Source: Mesostigma viride
Taxonomy: Eukaryota > Streptophyta > Mesostigmatophyceae > Mesostigmatales > Mesostigmataceae
NCBI GenBank assembly: GCA_009746045.1
Contig: RPFO01000034.1
Span: forward strand, 1,521,786 to 1,585,785
Length of the DNA: 64,000 nt
Reading direction: 5' to 3'
Shown here: piece after piece, positions 1 to 9,173 of the stretch
How positions within the stretch are numbered: position 1 is the stretch's first letter
How the letters are laid out: each line of letters begins with the position of its first letter
Notes under the pieces: generated by a model
The model's database searches: none
What the model was told of the DNA's origin: nothing
What the model saw: only the letters and a program-made list of their open reading frames with translations
Translations under genes and position numbers: made by a program

Positions 1-5
1 GGACC

Positions 6-123
6 GGACTCCCCTCGCGACTGTCGCGTGTGCGACGCCGCGGGCCACCCTGGGTAGTGGGAGGGGCCTGCTGGCCCTCACGGGGAGTGATGGACTCCCC
101 TCTCGACTGTCGCGTGTGCGACG
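6..123. repeat. Short direct duplication, about 32 bp
   Basis: Two near-identical GC-rich segments (6-37 and 92-123) share the core GACTGTCGCGTGTGCGACG and differ at about one base. They lie 86 bp apart. No gene is supported in the first 430 bases. Confidence 0.6.
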
Positions 124-439
124 TCGCTGCAGGGGGCACTGAACACCCCCCCCGACAGCGGTGTGACGGCCCAGCTGCCCTGGGCAGCTGGCTCTGCAGC
201 ATTGGGGCGCCCCCCTGAGCTGCTGGATAGTTTTTAAGATAAATTCATTGAGAATGATCAATTACGGAGGTGAGATTGGCATGCAACATAAGGAAAACCC
301 TAAAATGAAGAAGAACCCTGAAGAAATTAATAGTAATCTGACATGGACGGCATCCAAGGATCACGCCAGCTGCACAAGGTACAACTACCTCCATCACAAA
401 ACTACGACACAACCATCGCTGCCAGCCCACCATGCATGC

Positions 440-705
440 AGGCCTGGGAGGGATCTAGACTGCATGGGTCGCGTCAAAGTGCGGCGGGAAAACACATCAG
501 CAACGGTGCGAGTGAGGGCATGTGACAGGCGCTGCCACCAATACGATGAGCACGTGCGGTCAGACCACGCGGGCGGTCTGACTCTTGAGGTCGAGGCGGT
601 CTACACGGCGCTGGCCGCGCTCGTGGAAAAACTCCGCCGTCTTGGGGCCCATGGCCCCGAACTCCTCAAGGACAAAGGGGATGACCCCGTGGGGCCCCAC
701 ATTGC
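440..705 (-). pseudogene. Remnant of a non-LTR retrotransposon RT C-terminus
   Basis: Read on the minus strand, this stretch gives GVIPFVLEEFGAMGP. After one frame change it gives SYWWQRLSHALTRTVADV. Both match, in the same order, the plus-strand frame at 5164-5508 (VVPFVLEEFGAMGP, then SYWRQRLSVALTRAMADI). The pattern W-Q-R-L-S-x-A-L-x-R resembles the region after the polymerase domain in some algal and oomycete non-LTR reverse transcriptases; that link is from family knowledge, not a search. No YADD box or endonuclease is present and the frame is broken. The plus-strand reading frame over the same bases is taken to be a shadow. Confidence 0.5.
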
Positions 706-802
706 CGTATCAGATCTGGGGAAAGTCCCAACCGTACTCGGTCGGCTGGCTGTGACCAGCGTACGTTGGTCAAAGGAGGGCAACGTTCGTTGGATCATGT
801 AG

Positions 803-1838
803 CGCTGCAGCTGGTAGGCCACATTAGCCCGTGGCCTACATAGTCCATGGCCCGGGCACCTCGACGTTGTAGATGTCTCTCTGACTGAGAGTAGTAGCTG
901 GCCAGCATCGATATGCGCAAGTTACATCGACATTCGCGACTTATATCGACGTCAAAGCTATATTGATCAACTGGTGCAAGCTAGTCACGCTAAGGAACGA
1001 TCACAGTTGGTTCCTTAGCCTAAATGCCATTACAACAGCAGAGGGCTGGGCAGATGAGTATCTTATCCCCGGCTCTAGTGACGCTATGGTTGGCATGATG
1101 CAGACGATATTTGTAACTTTCGTGTAATTATTTTTCTGAAAAGATTAGCATAGTACTCCGTGGCACGCCCATGCGCATGACACGCAAGTACTTACTTAAT
1201 TAATTAGGCTATATTTTCTTGATTAATCAATGAATTAACACAAACTCTTATTAGATTCAAATTAAACTACGCAATGAAGAAAACACGTCATGTCCTTAGA
1301 TTGAGCCTTTAATCTTACACCTTTTGCAACCAGCCCCAGTGCTTGTAAAATGTTTTCTCTGTGGGAACCAATCCTGCAATAATTAATACCACAGTTTGAC
1401 ACTTTGAGGACACGTCATTTGTCCCACATCCTCGTGCTACAAATTTGCACGCGTAGTGCCTTCCTGGGTGCGGGAAAGGATTGATGAAGATTGGTTCTGT
1501 AACTGCCATCTACTATAGGACATATTATAAAGCGACAGGCACAGCAGTTGACCACTGACTTGTTTTTACCATCAAGGTAATCACCTCATTGTCGGACGGT
1601 GGGCCTTATGAACTAGATAGCAGTAGTCCTTGAGAACCAAAGTACAGTATCAGACTTAGTCCAAATATTTATAGTTTGGCTTCACTGGCCGGCTTCGTAA
1701 GAAGTATGTACCACGGTCGCGGTCGCCACCACTGCTGTCGCTGTCACTGCCGTCGTTCCCATCAGACCCTGTTCAGATAAAAAGCAACCGTGCAGTCAAG
1801 ACAAGTCCCCGTGACTGGCAGTGAGTACATTAACCAAA
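803..1838. other. Intergenic, nothing recognised
   Basis: AT-richer DNA with only short uninformative frames. No repeat, RNA gene or domain could be supported. Confidence 0.6.
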
Positions 1839-2578
1839 CCCTCCCTCCCTCCCTCCCCCCCATCCCTCCCTCCCTCCCTCCCCATCCCTCCCTCCCTCCC
1901 TCCCTCCCTCCCTCCCTCCCTCCCTCCTCCCTCCTCCCTCCCTCCCTCCCTCCCTCCCTCCTCCCTCCCTCCCTCCCTCCCTCCCTCCCCCCATCCCTCC
2001 CTCCCTCCCTCCCTCCCCCCCCTCCCTCCCTCCCATCCCTCCCTCCCTCCCCTCCCCCATCCCTCCCTCCCTCCCCCTCCCTCCCTCCCTCCCTCCCTCC
2101 CTCCCTCTCTCCCTCCCTCCCTCCCTCCCTCCCTCCCCCATCCCTCCCTCCCTCCCTCCTCCCTCCTCCCTCCCTCCCTCCCTCCCTCCCTCCCTCCCTC
2201 CTCCCTCCCTCCCTCCCTCCCTCCTCCCCCACATCTCTCCCTCCCTCCCCCCCATCTCTCCCTCCCTCCCTCCCTCCCTCCCTCCCTCCTCCCTCCCTCC
2301 CTCCCTCCCTCCCTCCCTCCCTCCCTCCCTCCCTCCCTCCCCCCACATCTCTCCCTCCCTCCCTCCCTCCCTCCCTCCCTCCCTCCTCCCTCCCTCCCTC
2401 CCTCCCTCCCCTCCTCCCCATCCCTCCCTCCCCCTCCCTCCCTCCCTCCCTCCCTCCCTCCCTCCCTCCTCCTCCTCCCTCCCTCCCTCCCTCCCTCCCC
2501 ATCTCTCCCCATCCCTCCCTCCCTCCCTCTCCCTCCCTCCCTCCCTCCCTCCCTCCCTCCCTCCTCCTCCCTCCCTCC
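1839..2578. repeat. (CCCT)n polypyrimidine tract, about 740 bp
   Basis: Almost pure CCCT repeats with occasional CC, CAT and CT interruptions. The minus strand is pure purine GGGA. Long open frames in several phases (SLPP or GREG periodic) are a consequence of the repeat, not genes. G-runs every 4 bases could form quadruplex or triplex structures. Confidence 0.95.
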
Positions 2579-3778
2579 GATGTAAGGAGGGCTCGTTATT
2601 AACCAGTAATAGTTGCGCTATCTATCATCATTACTATTATCTAAACCGCCACGCCACAAAAAGTCAAACTCATGTAACTCTAACGTACCAACTAAGTATT
2701 ATTCAATATTAGCACTTATTAGATTTTGTTCAGGGAAATCCTCCCACTTCATCTCCAGAACTCATGCACACGGCTTTCAGACCACGAGAACCACACTCTT
2801 GAAACTAGAAGAGTAATCACACTTTTCATATGGTGGTCTAGAATGCGTGCAAGGGGCCTCATGATGGAGAGAAAAAAGACACGAGATCCTAAACATGACC
2901 AGCATCATATGTAAAGATACAAACATATTAGTCCAAGCCCGGGAGGACAACGGTCATACCGTTGGTTGGAAATGGCAAGGCATGCTGTGAGCAAAAAGGA
3001 AAGTGAAAACATTAAAGGCTCTTCTTACCCCCATACGTACCCAAACAGCAAACTACATGCTGGGTCCGTGATGATTAATTTTAGGTAATGCATTTCGCGT
3101 ACGACGTCGGCCATGCTAAATTGCGTCGCCACGACTAAGAAACAAAAAAAGTGGACTGGTTTCGTTAGCAGCAATTAAGGACTAAATTTAAGGGGGGGCA
3201 ACAATTGCACAAAAGTTCTTGCGCCACGAATACAGCTCATTATAAACAATTGTTTGCCTCACCATGAAGGGCGAGGTTGCCCAACATGGAGGATAACTCG
3301 ACTGCACGAAAAAAGGGATGCACACGGACACACGCATGGACGGAAGCAGGTATATAGTTAGGCGTGTTCATGACACTGCATATATGCCTTCATAACATTA
3401 ACAACGTACCGTGTTGCACATACATGTACTTGTGGTGGGCACTCTTGTACGCTTACATATCTAGCTCAGCCCTGTCCACACACTTCCTTGCTTGCCTCCC
3501 TGCTTGCTTGCTGAGTGCGTGTCCTCATGCCTGCCTGGATGCCTACTTGTCAGTTTCTTCACCCCCTCTTGACATTCACCGTCCAAGGCAGAATTGATCT
3601 AGGTGTAACAATCTGCATTCTCAAAGTATACCCTGAATGAAGGTACAGAAGTTCTTGGCATGACATCAACGTAACCCCATCAACATAACCCGGTTCACGA
3701 GGAACTATCACAACCACCCCCCTACGATTTATTACTCCACATTTTCAGGCCAATCAAAGTTACAACAAGCAAACCCAA
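2579..3778. other. Intergenic, nothing recognised
   Basis: No supported gene or repeat. The short frame at 3364-3597 is Leu/Cys-rich and shows no domain. Confidence 0.6.
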
Positions 3779-3980
3779 GTGTTGTGCCTCAACCTCAAGA
3801 AGTCTATGCTGCCAAACTTGACTTCCAAGCCTCCCCCGCGTCAGCCTCTCCAAGGGGAGGAATGCTTATCAATATTTTATAGCTACCTTGGCTCGTCGTA
3901 CTCACCGTCCCCGAGCTCCAGCTCCTCGGCCGCGTCCTCCTCCTCCTCCTCCTCCTCCTCCTCCTCCTCGTTGTCCTTCC

Positions 3981-4743
3981 TCACGTCACCTCCATCCTCC
4001 TCCTGCTCCTCTTGCAGTATGCCGCCGTCGCCCAGCTCTTCCTCCTCCGCCTGCTCCTCTTCCTCGTCATTGTCGTGGGCCCCGTCCTTCTCCTCGCCCC
4101 CCCCCTGCTCGTCGTTGGCCACTTCCTTCTTGTCGCCTCCCTCCTCCTCCGCCTGCTCCTCTTCCTGAACGCCGCCGTCGCCCCACTCCTCCCCTGCCGC
4201 CTCCTCTTCCTCGTCGTCCTCGAGAGCCCCGTCCTTCTCGTTGTCCTCCCCCTCCTCGTCGTCCTCGTTCTCCTCGGCGTCTGCTGAGTCCTCACTTGAC
4301 GCCTCCTCCTGTCGTTGCTGCGGCTGGCCCTCGAGGACGCCTGTGCAATATAGCAGCAAAAAGATAAGCTAATAGCGGTGCATTAGCTAGCGAATTGCAT
4401 AAGATACGTTTACCAAGCACAGGAAAGGGATGCATCGACTGTACCAACCGTGGACAATATTGTACAACTTCACCATCGGATTCGTAGATGCTTTGTCGAA
4501 ACCCGGTGCCATTGCATCCTCACGAACTTTGCTGCAGACTAGCTGAAACGCTTCTAATCGTCTACCAAACGTGCCCGTGATGCCGCGCACGGGCACGCGA
4601 CCACTGGTAACCTGCACCTGGTAACGGATATGGCCCCTTTTGTCAAAAACTTCCCGGCAATAGGGCAGAAAAGGTTCGACGGAATCATGCGAGAACCAGT
4701 CTCGCAGATAAACAGCAGCGGTCCTAGGCATAGGAGGCATCAT
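3981..4743 (-). CDS. Possible two-exon hypothetical gene with low-complexity tail
   Basis: Exon 1 starts at ATG 4743 and runs to 4414 (110 codons). It includes YLRDWFSHDSVEPFLPYC and matches no domain I recognise. A clean intron follows, 4413-4341 (73 nt), with donor GTAAAC and acceptor TTGCACAG. Splicing in phase 0 leads into an Arg/Thr-rich frame ending at 3981, for about 229 aa. The same exon-2 DNA also encodes an uninterrupted Glu/Asp-rich frame down to 3883, which would need a phase-1 junction. The third codon phase is closed. The gene may therefore be real with either a basic or an acidic tail, or exon 2 may just be a GAG/CTC trinucleotide repeat. Function unknown. Confidence 0.35.
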
Positions 4744-4833
4744 GATATAACGGGATACACGCAGCACGCGTCGAAATGTTTAATTATGATGCGTTTTCCT
4801 ACGTTCCCTGGTATTACAGGCCAACGAATTTAA

Positions 4834-5163
4834 TTCAATACCAACGGTACTCAACCAACGACTTTCTTACGTTACGCCCTCCGCGTGCCCGCTGTTCAGT
4901 GCCGCTGTTCAGTGCAGACAGGACTGCACTCACTGCAGTGCAGCAGACACACTAATGCTTACGGCCAACGAAACACTAACGTCTCACAGCTGTCATGACA
5001 CACCTGGCCGGCATTGATGATGACTGTCGCCGTGCATTGGCGAGGGCGCCGTACCGCATGGGCAAGTTTAGGTAGCGCCACGCGGATGCATGAACCGCAA
5101 AGTTAGCTACCGGTACAAATTTCGCAAGGGTGGGGTCGTTAGCCAAAAAAGTTTGGCTAACGC
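4834..5163. other. Intergenic, nothing recognised
   Basis: Spacer between the possible spliced gene and the RT remnant. No feature was found. Confidence 0.5.
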
Positions 5164-5508
5164 ATGTGCGGGTGTTGGCTAAGCATGGCTAACCGGGTAA
5201 GGTATCCGGTACGAACCTACACGGAGCGGGCCAAGCTCCTGGCCTACGGCGACGTCGGGCACCATCGTGTGGTGCCCTTTGTCCTGGAGGAGTTTGGGGC
5301 CATGGGGCCCCTGACCTCCGCCTTCTTCAAGGAGTGTTGCCGGCTCCGGGAGGAACGGCTGGACCTGGAGGGCCAGCGGGCCCCATGGTCGGCGCGGACC
5401 TGGACGTCATATTGGCGTCAGCGCTTGTCGGTGGCGCTGACTCGGGCCATGGCGGACATCATGCTCCGCCGTACGCGGGCTGATTTTGCGGTGCAGCAGG
5501 GCTATTAG
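5164..5508 (+). pseudogene. RT C-terminal fragment of a non-LTR retrotransposon
   Basis: An open frame of 114 aa with no polymerase catalytic motifs. It carries the same two blocks as the minus-strand remnant near 440-705: VVPFVLEEFGAMGP at about residues 36-49 and SYWRQRLSVALTRAMADI at about residues 82-99. The frame is intact but far shorter than a retrotransposon ORF2 and has no upstream RT domain. It is best read as a 5'-truncated 3' end. A gene of its own is less likely, because the only relative visible here is a broken repeat. Confidence 0.5.
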
Positions 5509-5657
5509 GTTCCTCCCGTTAGGCGTTTCCATTGGTCTTATCGTAGTATAGAGCTTTGACATGGCTCTGTATATAGGTTTATAGCTGGGCGTTTGCTTTG
5601 GTTTGAGTGATTTCACTCTGCTGTAAGTAATTATATTTTTAATATATACAAGCTTAA

Positions 5658-5686
5658 GGGGGGGGGGATGCTTCGCATCCCCCCCC
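5658..5686. repeat. G/C-run hairpin
   Basis: Ten G, then ATGC, the loop TTC, GCAT, then eight C. This forms a perfect 12-bp stem with a 3-nt loop, next to an AT-rich stretch. Confidence 0.75.
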
Positions 5687-5889
5687 AAAAGAAGGCGCAA
5701 AGCCGACCGTGACTCTAGTAGTCGAGTTTCGATCCGTCCGCCGACACGTACATGGCAACTCGATTTCAGTCAACTGAAGCTTATGAAGGGGGCTGAAAAA
5801 AGGAAAAAGTCGGGAGACAAACTGAATGATAACGACATGCTGTGTGGGCCTAAAACACCGCAGTCGGTCCGCCCTCATTCCCAGTTCCC

Positions 5890-7210
5890 ACTACCTACCC
5901 GGAGGGCCATTCGCTGCCGCTTAGTGAGACGCCCCGCTCCAGGCGAGGTCGCAACCCCCCTCCCCGGCCCCTCAGCGAGACGTCATAGTACGCGGAATCC
6001 CCCGCCCCCCGCGCCCCCCCACCCACCCGGAGGTCCCCACCACCACCACCACCGCCCCCCGCAAAGTGAGACGGCCCGCCCCGGTCGGGCGAGGTCGCAG
6101 GGCCCCCCGCCCTCCTCAGCGAGACGCCATAGTCTGCGGGATACCCCCGCTCCCCCGGGCCCCGCGCCCCCCCACCCACCTGGAGTTTCCCCCCCCCCCC
6201 CCCCCCCGCCCCCCGCTCCCCCACCCCCACCCCCCCACCGCCCCACCCACCCGGAGCTCCCCCCCCCTCTCCCCCCCCCCTCAGCGAGGGCCGGCCACGA
6301 TGCACTGGCGGATCCGTCCCCCGCACCCCTACCCCCGCACCCCACCCACCCACCCGGAGTTCCTCCCCCCCCTCTCCCCCCCCGAAAATACGAAATCCGT
6401 CAAATTATCCTACCGTCAGTATAGAAGGCGACCCGATTTCGGTGATCCGAGAGGTGGCAAGTCGCAAAAGATCGACCAACTACCCGATCGACTCGCTAAT
6501 GTCAAAATTTCGCCCCCCCCCTCAGCCATGATACGCCCCCGCGCCGACCGGCCCGGGAAAAATACGAAGATGTACCCCGCCTGAGTGAGACGGCGAGGTC
6601 ACAGTGAGACGGCGCCCCGCCCCAGGCGAGGTCGCAAGGCCCCCCGCCCTCCTCAGCGAGACGCCAGAGTCTGCGGGATCTCCCCGCTCCCCCGGCCCCC
6701 GCGCCCCTCCACCCACCCGGAGTTTCCCGCCCCCCCCCCCTGCCCCCCCTCCCCCCTCAGCCATGATGAGCCCCCCCGCCGACCGCCCCGGGAAAAGTAC
6801 GAAGATCCGCCACAGGATGCCTCCCCGCCTGAGTGAGACAGCGAGGTCGCAAGGCCCCCCGCCCTTCTCAGCGAGACGCCAGAGTCTGCGGGATCCCCCG
6901 CCCCACCCCCCACCCCCCACCCGGAGGTTTCCCCCCCCCCTCCGCCCCCGGCCATGATGCGCCCCCCCGCGCCCCCCCTGCCAGTGCGAAAAGGCGTGGC
7001 GCGAAGGACAGGCGTCGACCACGAGGACCCCTGAAAAAGACCGGAAAAGTACGAAGATCCGCCACAGGGTGCCTCCCCGCCTGAGTGAGACGGCGAGGTC
7101 GCAAGGCCCCCGCGCCCCCCCACCCGCCACCGACCCAGAACGCCAGGCGACTCGGAGGCCATTCGTCGCCTCAGTGAGACGCCCCAGTGAGGCGAGGTCG
7201 TCCAGGCATA
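5890..7210. repeat. Poly-C-rich degenerate tandem repeat field
   Basis: About five diverged units share two boxes: GTGAGACGGCGAGGTCGCA-like (near 5923, 6067, 6603, 6834, 7085) and CAGCGAGACGCCAGAGTCTG-like (near 5972, 6118, 6653, 6871). They are separated by long C-runs with CCCACCCACCCGGAG. Pro/His-rich and Gly-rich frames through it are low-complexity artefacts. Confidence 0.7.
7001..7073. repeat. 73-bp segment repeated at 9101-9173
   Basis: Both copies contain AGGACAGGCGTCGACCACGA and GATCCGCCACAGG with only a few differences, offset by exactly 2,100 bp. A second pair of related segments (about 6422-6520 and 8831-8933) also belongs to this mosaic. Confidence 0.75.
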
Positions 7211-7422
7211 GTTGTCTCGGTTCATAGTTGATTTGTAGTCCAAGTTGGTGAGTTAGCTAGTTAGTCAATCAATTAATTAGTTTGCATGTAAGCTAAAATC
7301 ATGTATGTCCAATGATGGTACTAATCCTAATTCTAGTGTACGCTGAGTAGTAATATTAGACATACTGGGCATTGTAATGGTTGTCTCCTTGATACTGGGC
7401 ATCCGATAGAAGGATAGATCTA

Positions 7423-7720
7423 TTACAACTTTAATTCACAGGTGAGACATACTGGGCATCTGATCATACAGCACTGCCAAGTCCCATCGCATGTCATGCA
7501 ACTTCCATGTGGAGGTACGACGCAATTACGGTCGTGATCTTGCATGGGTCGACGGCCGACGCCAATGTGGCGCCGGCAGAGCATGCAATGCACGTCGTCT
7601 ATTCTGCATGTCGTGGCCCATCGGCGCAGGCACCGAGGTGGACGTTCTTCCAGTGATCGCAATCCCGCCACATAAAGCTGCCACACGCCAGTACCTCCCT
7701 GCCGTCATCGTCGTCGACGG
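7423..7720 (-). pseudogene. Frame-broken RING-finger segment
   Basis: On the minus strand one frame gives HCVICLTPVDDDDGREVLACG followed by an aromatic/RDC segment. A second overlapping frame gives CLRRWATTCRIDDVHCMLCR. Put side by side they look like the two halves of a RING finger: C-x2-C, then the LxCG region, then a final C-x2-C. No single frame holds both halves, so it is either frameshifted or has an unseen splice. It lies directly downstream of the helicase fragment on the same strand and may have been part of the same transcript. Confidence 0.35.
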
Positions 7721-7767
7721 GGGTGAGACAGATGACGCAGTGCGTTTCTTCGTCGGGGCGCGTCGTG

Positions 7768-8291
7768 TCATGGTTGGGTGCCGTCGCGTCGGTTGACGTA
7801 GTTGGCGCCGGCGGTACAGTCTCGCCGGCTGTGGCGATCGTGGGTGGCTGTCCGTCGCGCGTGGTAGTAGAAGCTCCTGGAACACGATATCTGCGTGCGC
7901 ACGCGGCCGTCGGGCTCGATCTGAGACGGGTCCACGAGTAGCAGGAGGCCGTCACGACTGCCCAGGACTCGGCTGATGGCTACGCCGAGTTGCCCGTGGT
8001 CAAACAGCCGTCTCCGAAGGTCGACGACCACCCGGCTGACTGATCGTTGAAAGCAATATCGAGGACGTATACGTAGAGGAAAGAAGATTATTCAAAAGAT
8101 TCTCACCTGCTTGCACGTTCAATCGCAGTGTGACGATGCTGTCGAAGCTGTTCTGCCCGGCTTTGTCTCTGTCTCCGTCTTACTCTTGCTAGCAATTCCG
8201 TTTGGATCCGTTGTCTCGAATTCCTCCTTTCTTGCAGGCGGAATCTCCGGTTTTCTCTAGCCTCATCCATTGCGTACCCATACGTTTTCAC
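7768..8291 (-). pseudogene. Pif1/Helitron-type helicase C-terminal fragment with a 71-nt intron
   Basis: The downstream exon (8035-7768) encodes VVDLRRRLFDHGQLGVAISR and then a GLLLLV strand. This is the pattern of helicase motif VI in the Pif1/Helitron superfamily 1B group. The upstream exon (8291-8107) is Arg/Gln-rich. The joining intron (8106-8036) has donor GTGAGA and acceptor CAG, and splices in phase into the helicase frame. Walker A, Walker B and any Rep HUH motif are missing, so the product cannot be an active helicase. It is probably an internally deleted Helitron-like element or Pif1 pseudogene. No Helitron terminus (CTRR plus hairpin) was confirmed. Confidence 0.45.
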
Positions 8292-8512
8292 GCATTATGG
8301 AACTAAAAGTACTTCATCCCAGTAATTCAGTTCGTTGATACCTGGTAAACCCAGTAATTCATACTTAATTCATACGTAACGATTTTCTCTAGCCTCATCC
8401 GTTACACGCAGCTTCATCTCAGTAATCCAGTTCGTCCATATCGGCCATTTCGTCAAGCAAAGCATCAGTTTATTCACATCATTGCATCGATATTCATCGA
8501 TCATGCGCTGAT

Positions 8513-8836
8513 GTCGAGACCACTACTAATAAGTCGAGCACGGCGAGAGCAACGGCGAAAAGGCGAAGGCCGTTAAGCTGACCGTCACCCTAGTAGAGGC
8601 ACCAATAGACATTCGGTTTGAAACTGACCAACCTTTCTAAGTCGTCGAAAGTCGCGGTTTAGGATTTCGCAACCGTGCTCAGACCAGAACGTGGCCGCTA
8701 GCCATGTACCAACCTACGACAATCGTCGTAGGTTGGCTGACCGAAACTGGGTCGAGACCACTACTAGTAAGTCGAGCACGGCGAGAGCAACGGCGAAAAG
8801 GCGAAAGCCGTCAAGCTGACCGTCACTCTAGTAGGC
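8513..8836. repeat. Direct repeat pair, 86 bp, offset 238 bp
   Basis: Segments 8513-8598 and 8751-8836 are nearly identical, starting GTCGAGACCACTACTA and sharing GGCGAGAGCAACGGCGAAAA. A related piece (CCGTGACTCTAGTAG) occurs at about 5706. Confidence 0.8.
8709..8736. repeat. Perfect 12-bp stem-loop
   Basis: The arms CCAACCTACGAC and GTCGTAGGTTGG flank a 4-nt AATC loop, located between the two 86-bp direct repeats. Confidence 0.85.
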
Positions 8837-9173
8837 GACCCAGTTTCGGTGAGCCGACAGGTGGCTAGTCGCGAAAGTTCGACCAACTACTCGCCAGTCG
8901 AACTGGATCAAGTCGCTAACGTCAAAATGTCGCGAGACGACTTTAAAGCCATTAAAGATGCCAGCAAGTGAACGCCAATCGTATCCCACTTCACCAAAGC
9001 ACTCCGTCCGATGCCCGAGATACAGCGTCTTCGGTCCAACCACGCACCGAAGTCTGTACGATCTCCAAATTCCGTCGACTTGCGCCCAACGGGAAACGGC
9101 GCTAAGGACAGGCGTCGACCACGAGGACCCCTGAAAAAGACCGGAAAAGTACGGAGATCCGCCACAGGATGCC

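Noticed and set aside
1762-2602. Long Pro/Ser/Leu and Gly/Arg/Glu frames
   Set aside because: Low-complexity translations of the (CCCT)n tract, open on both strands in several phases.
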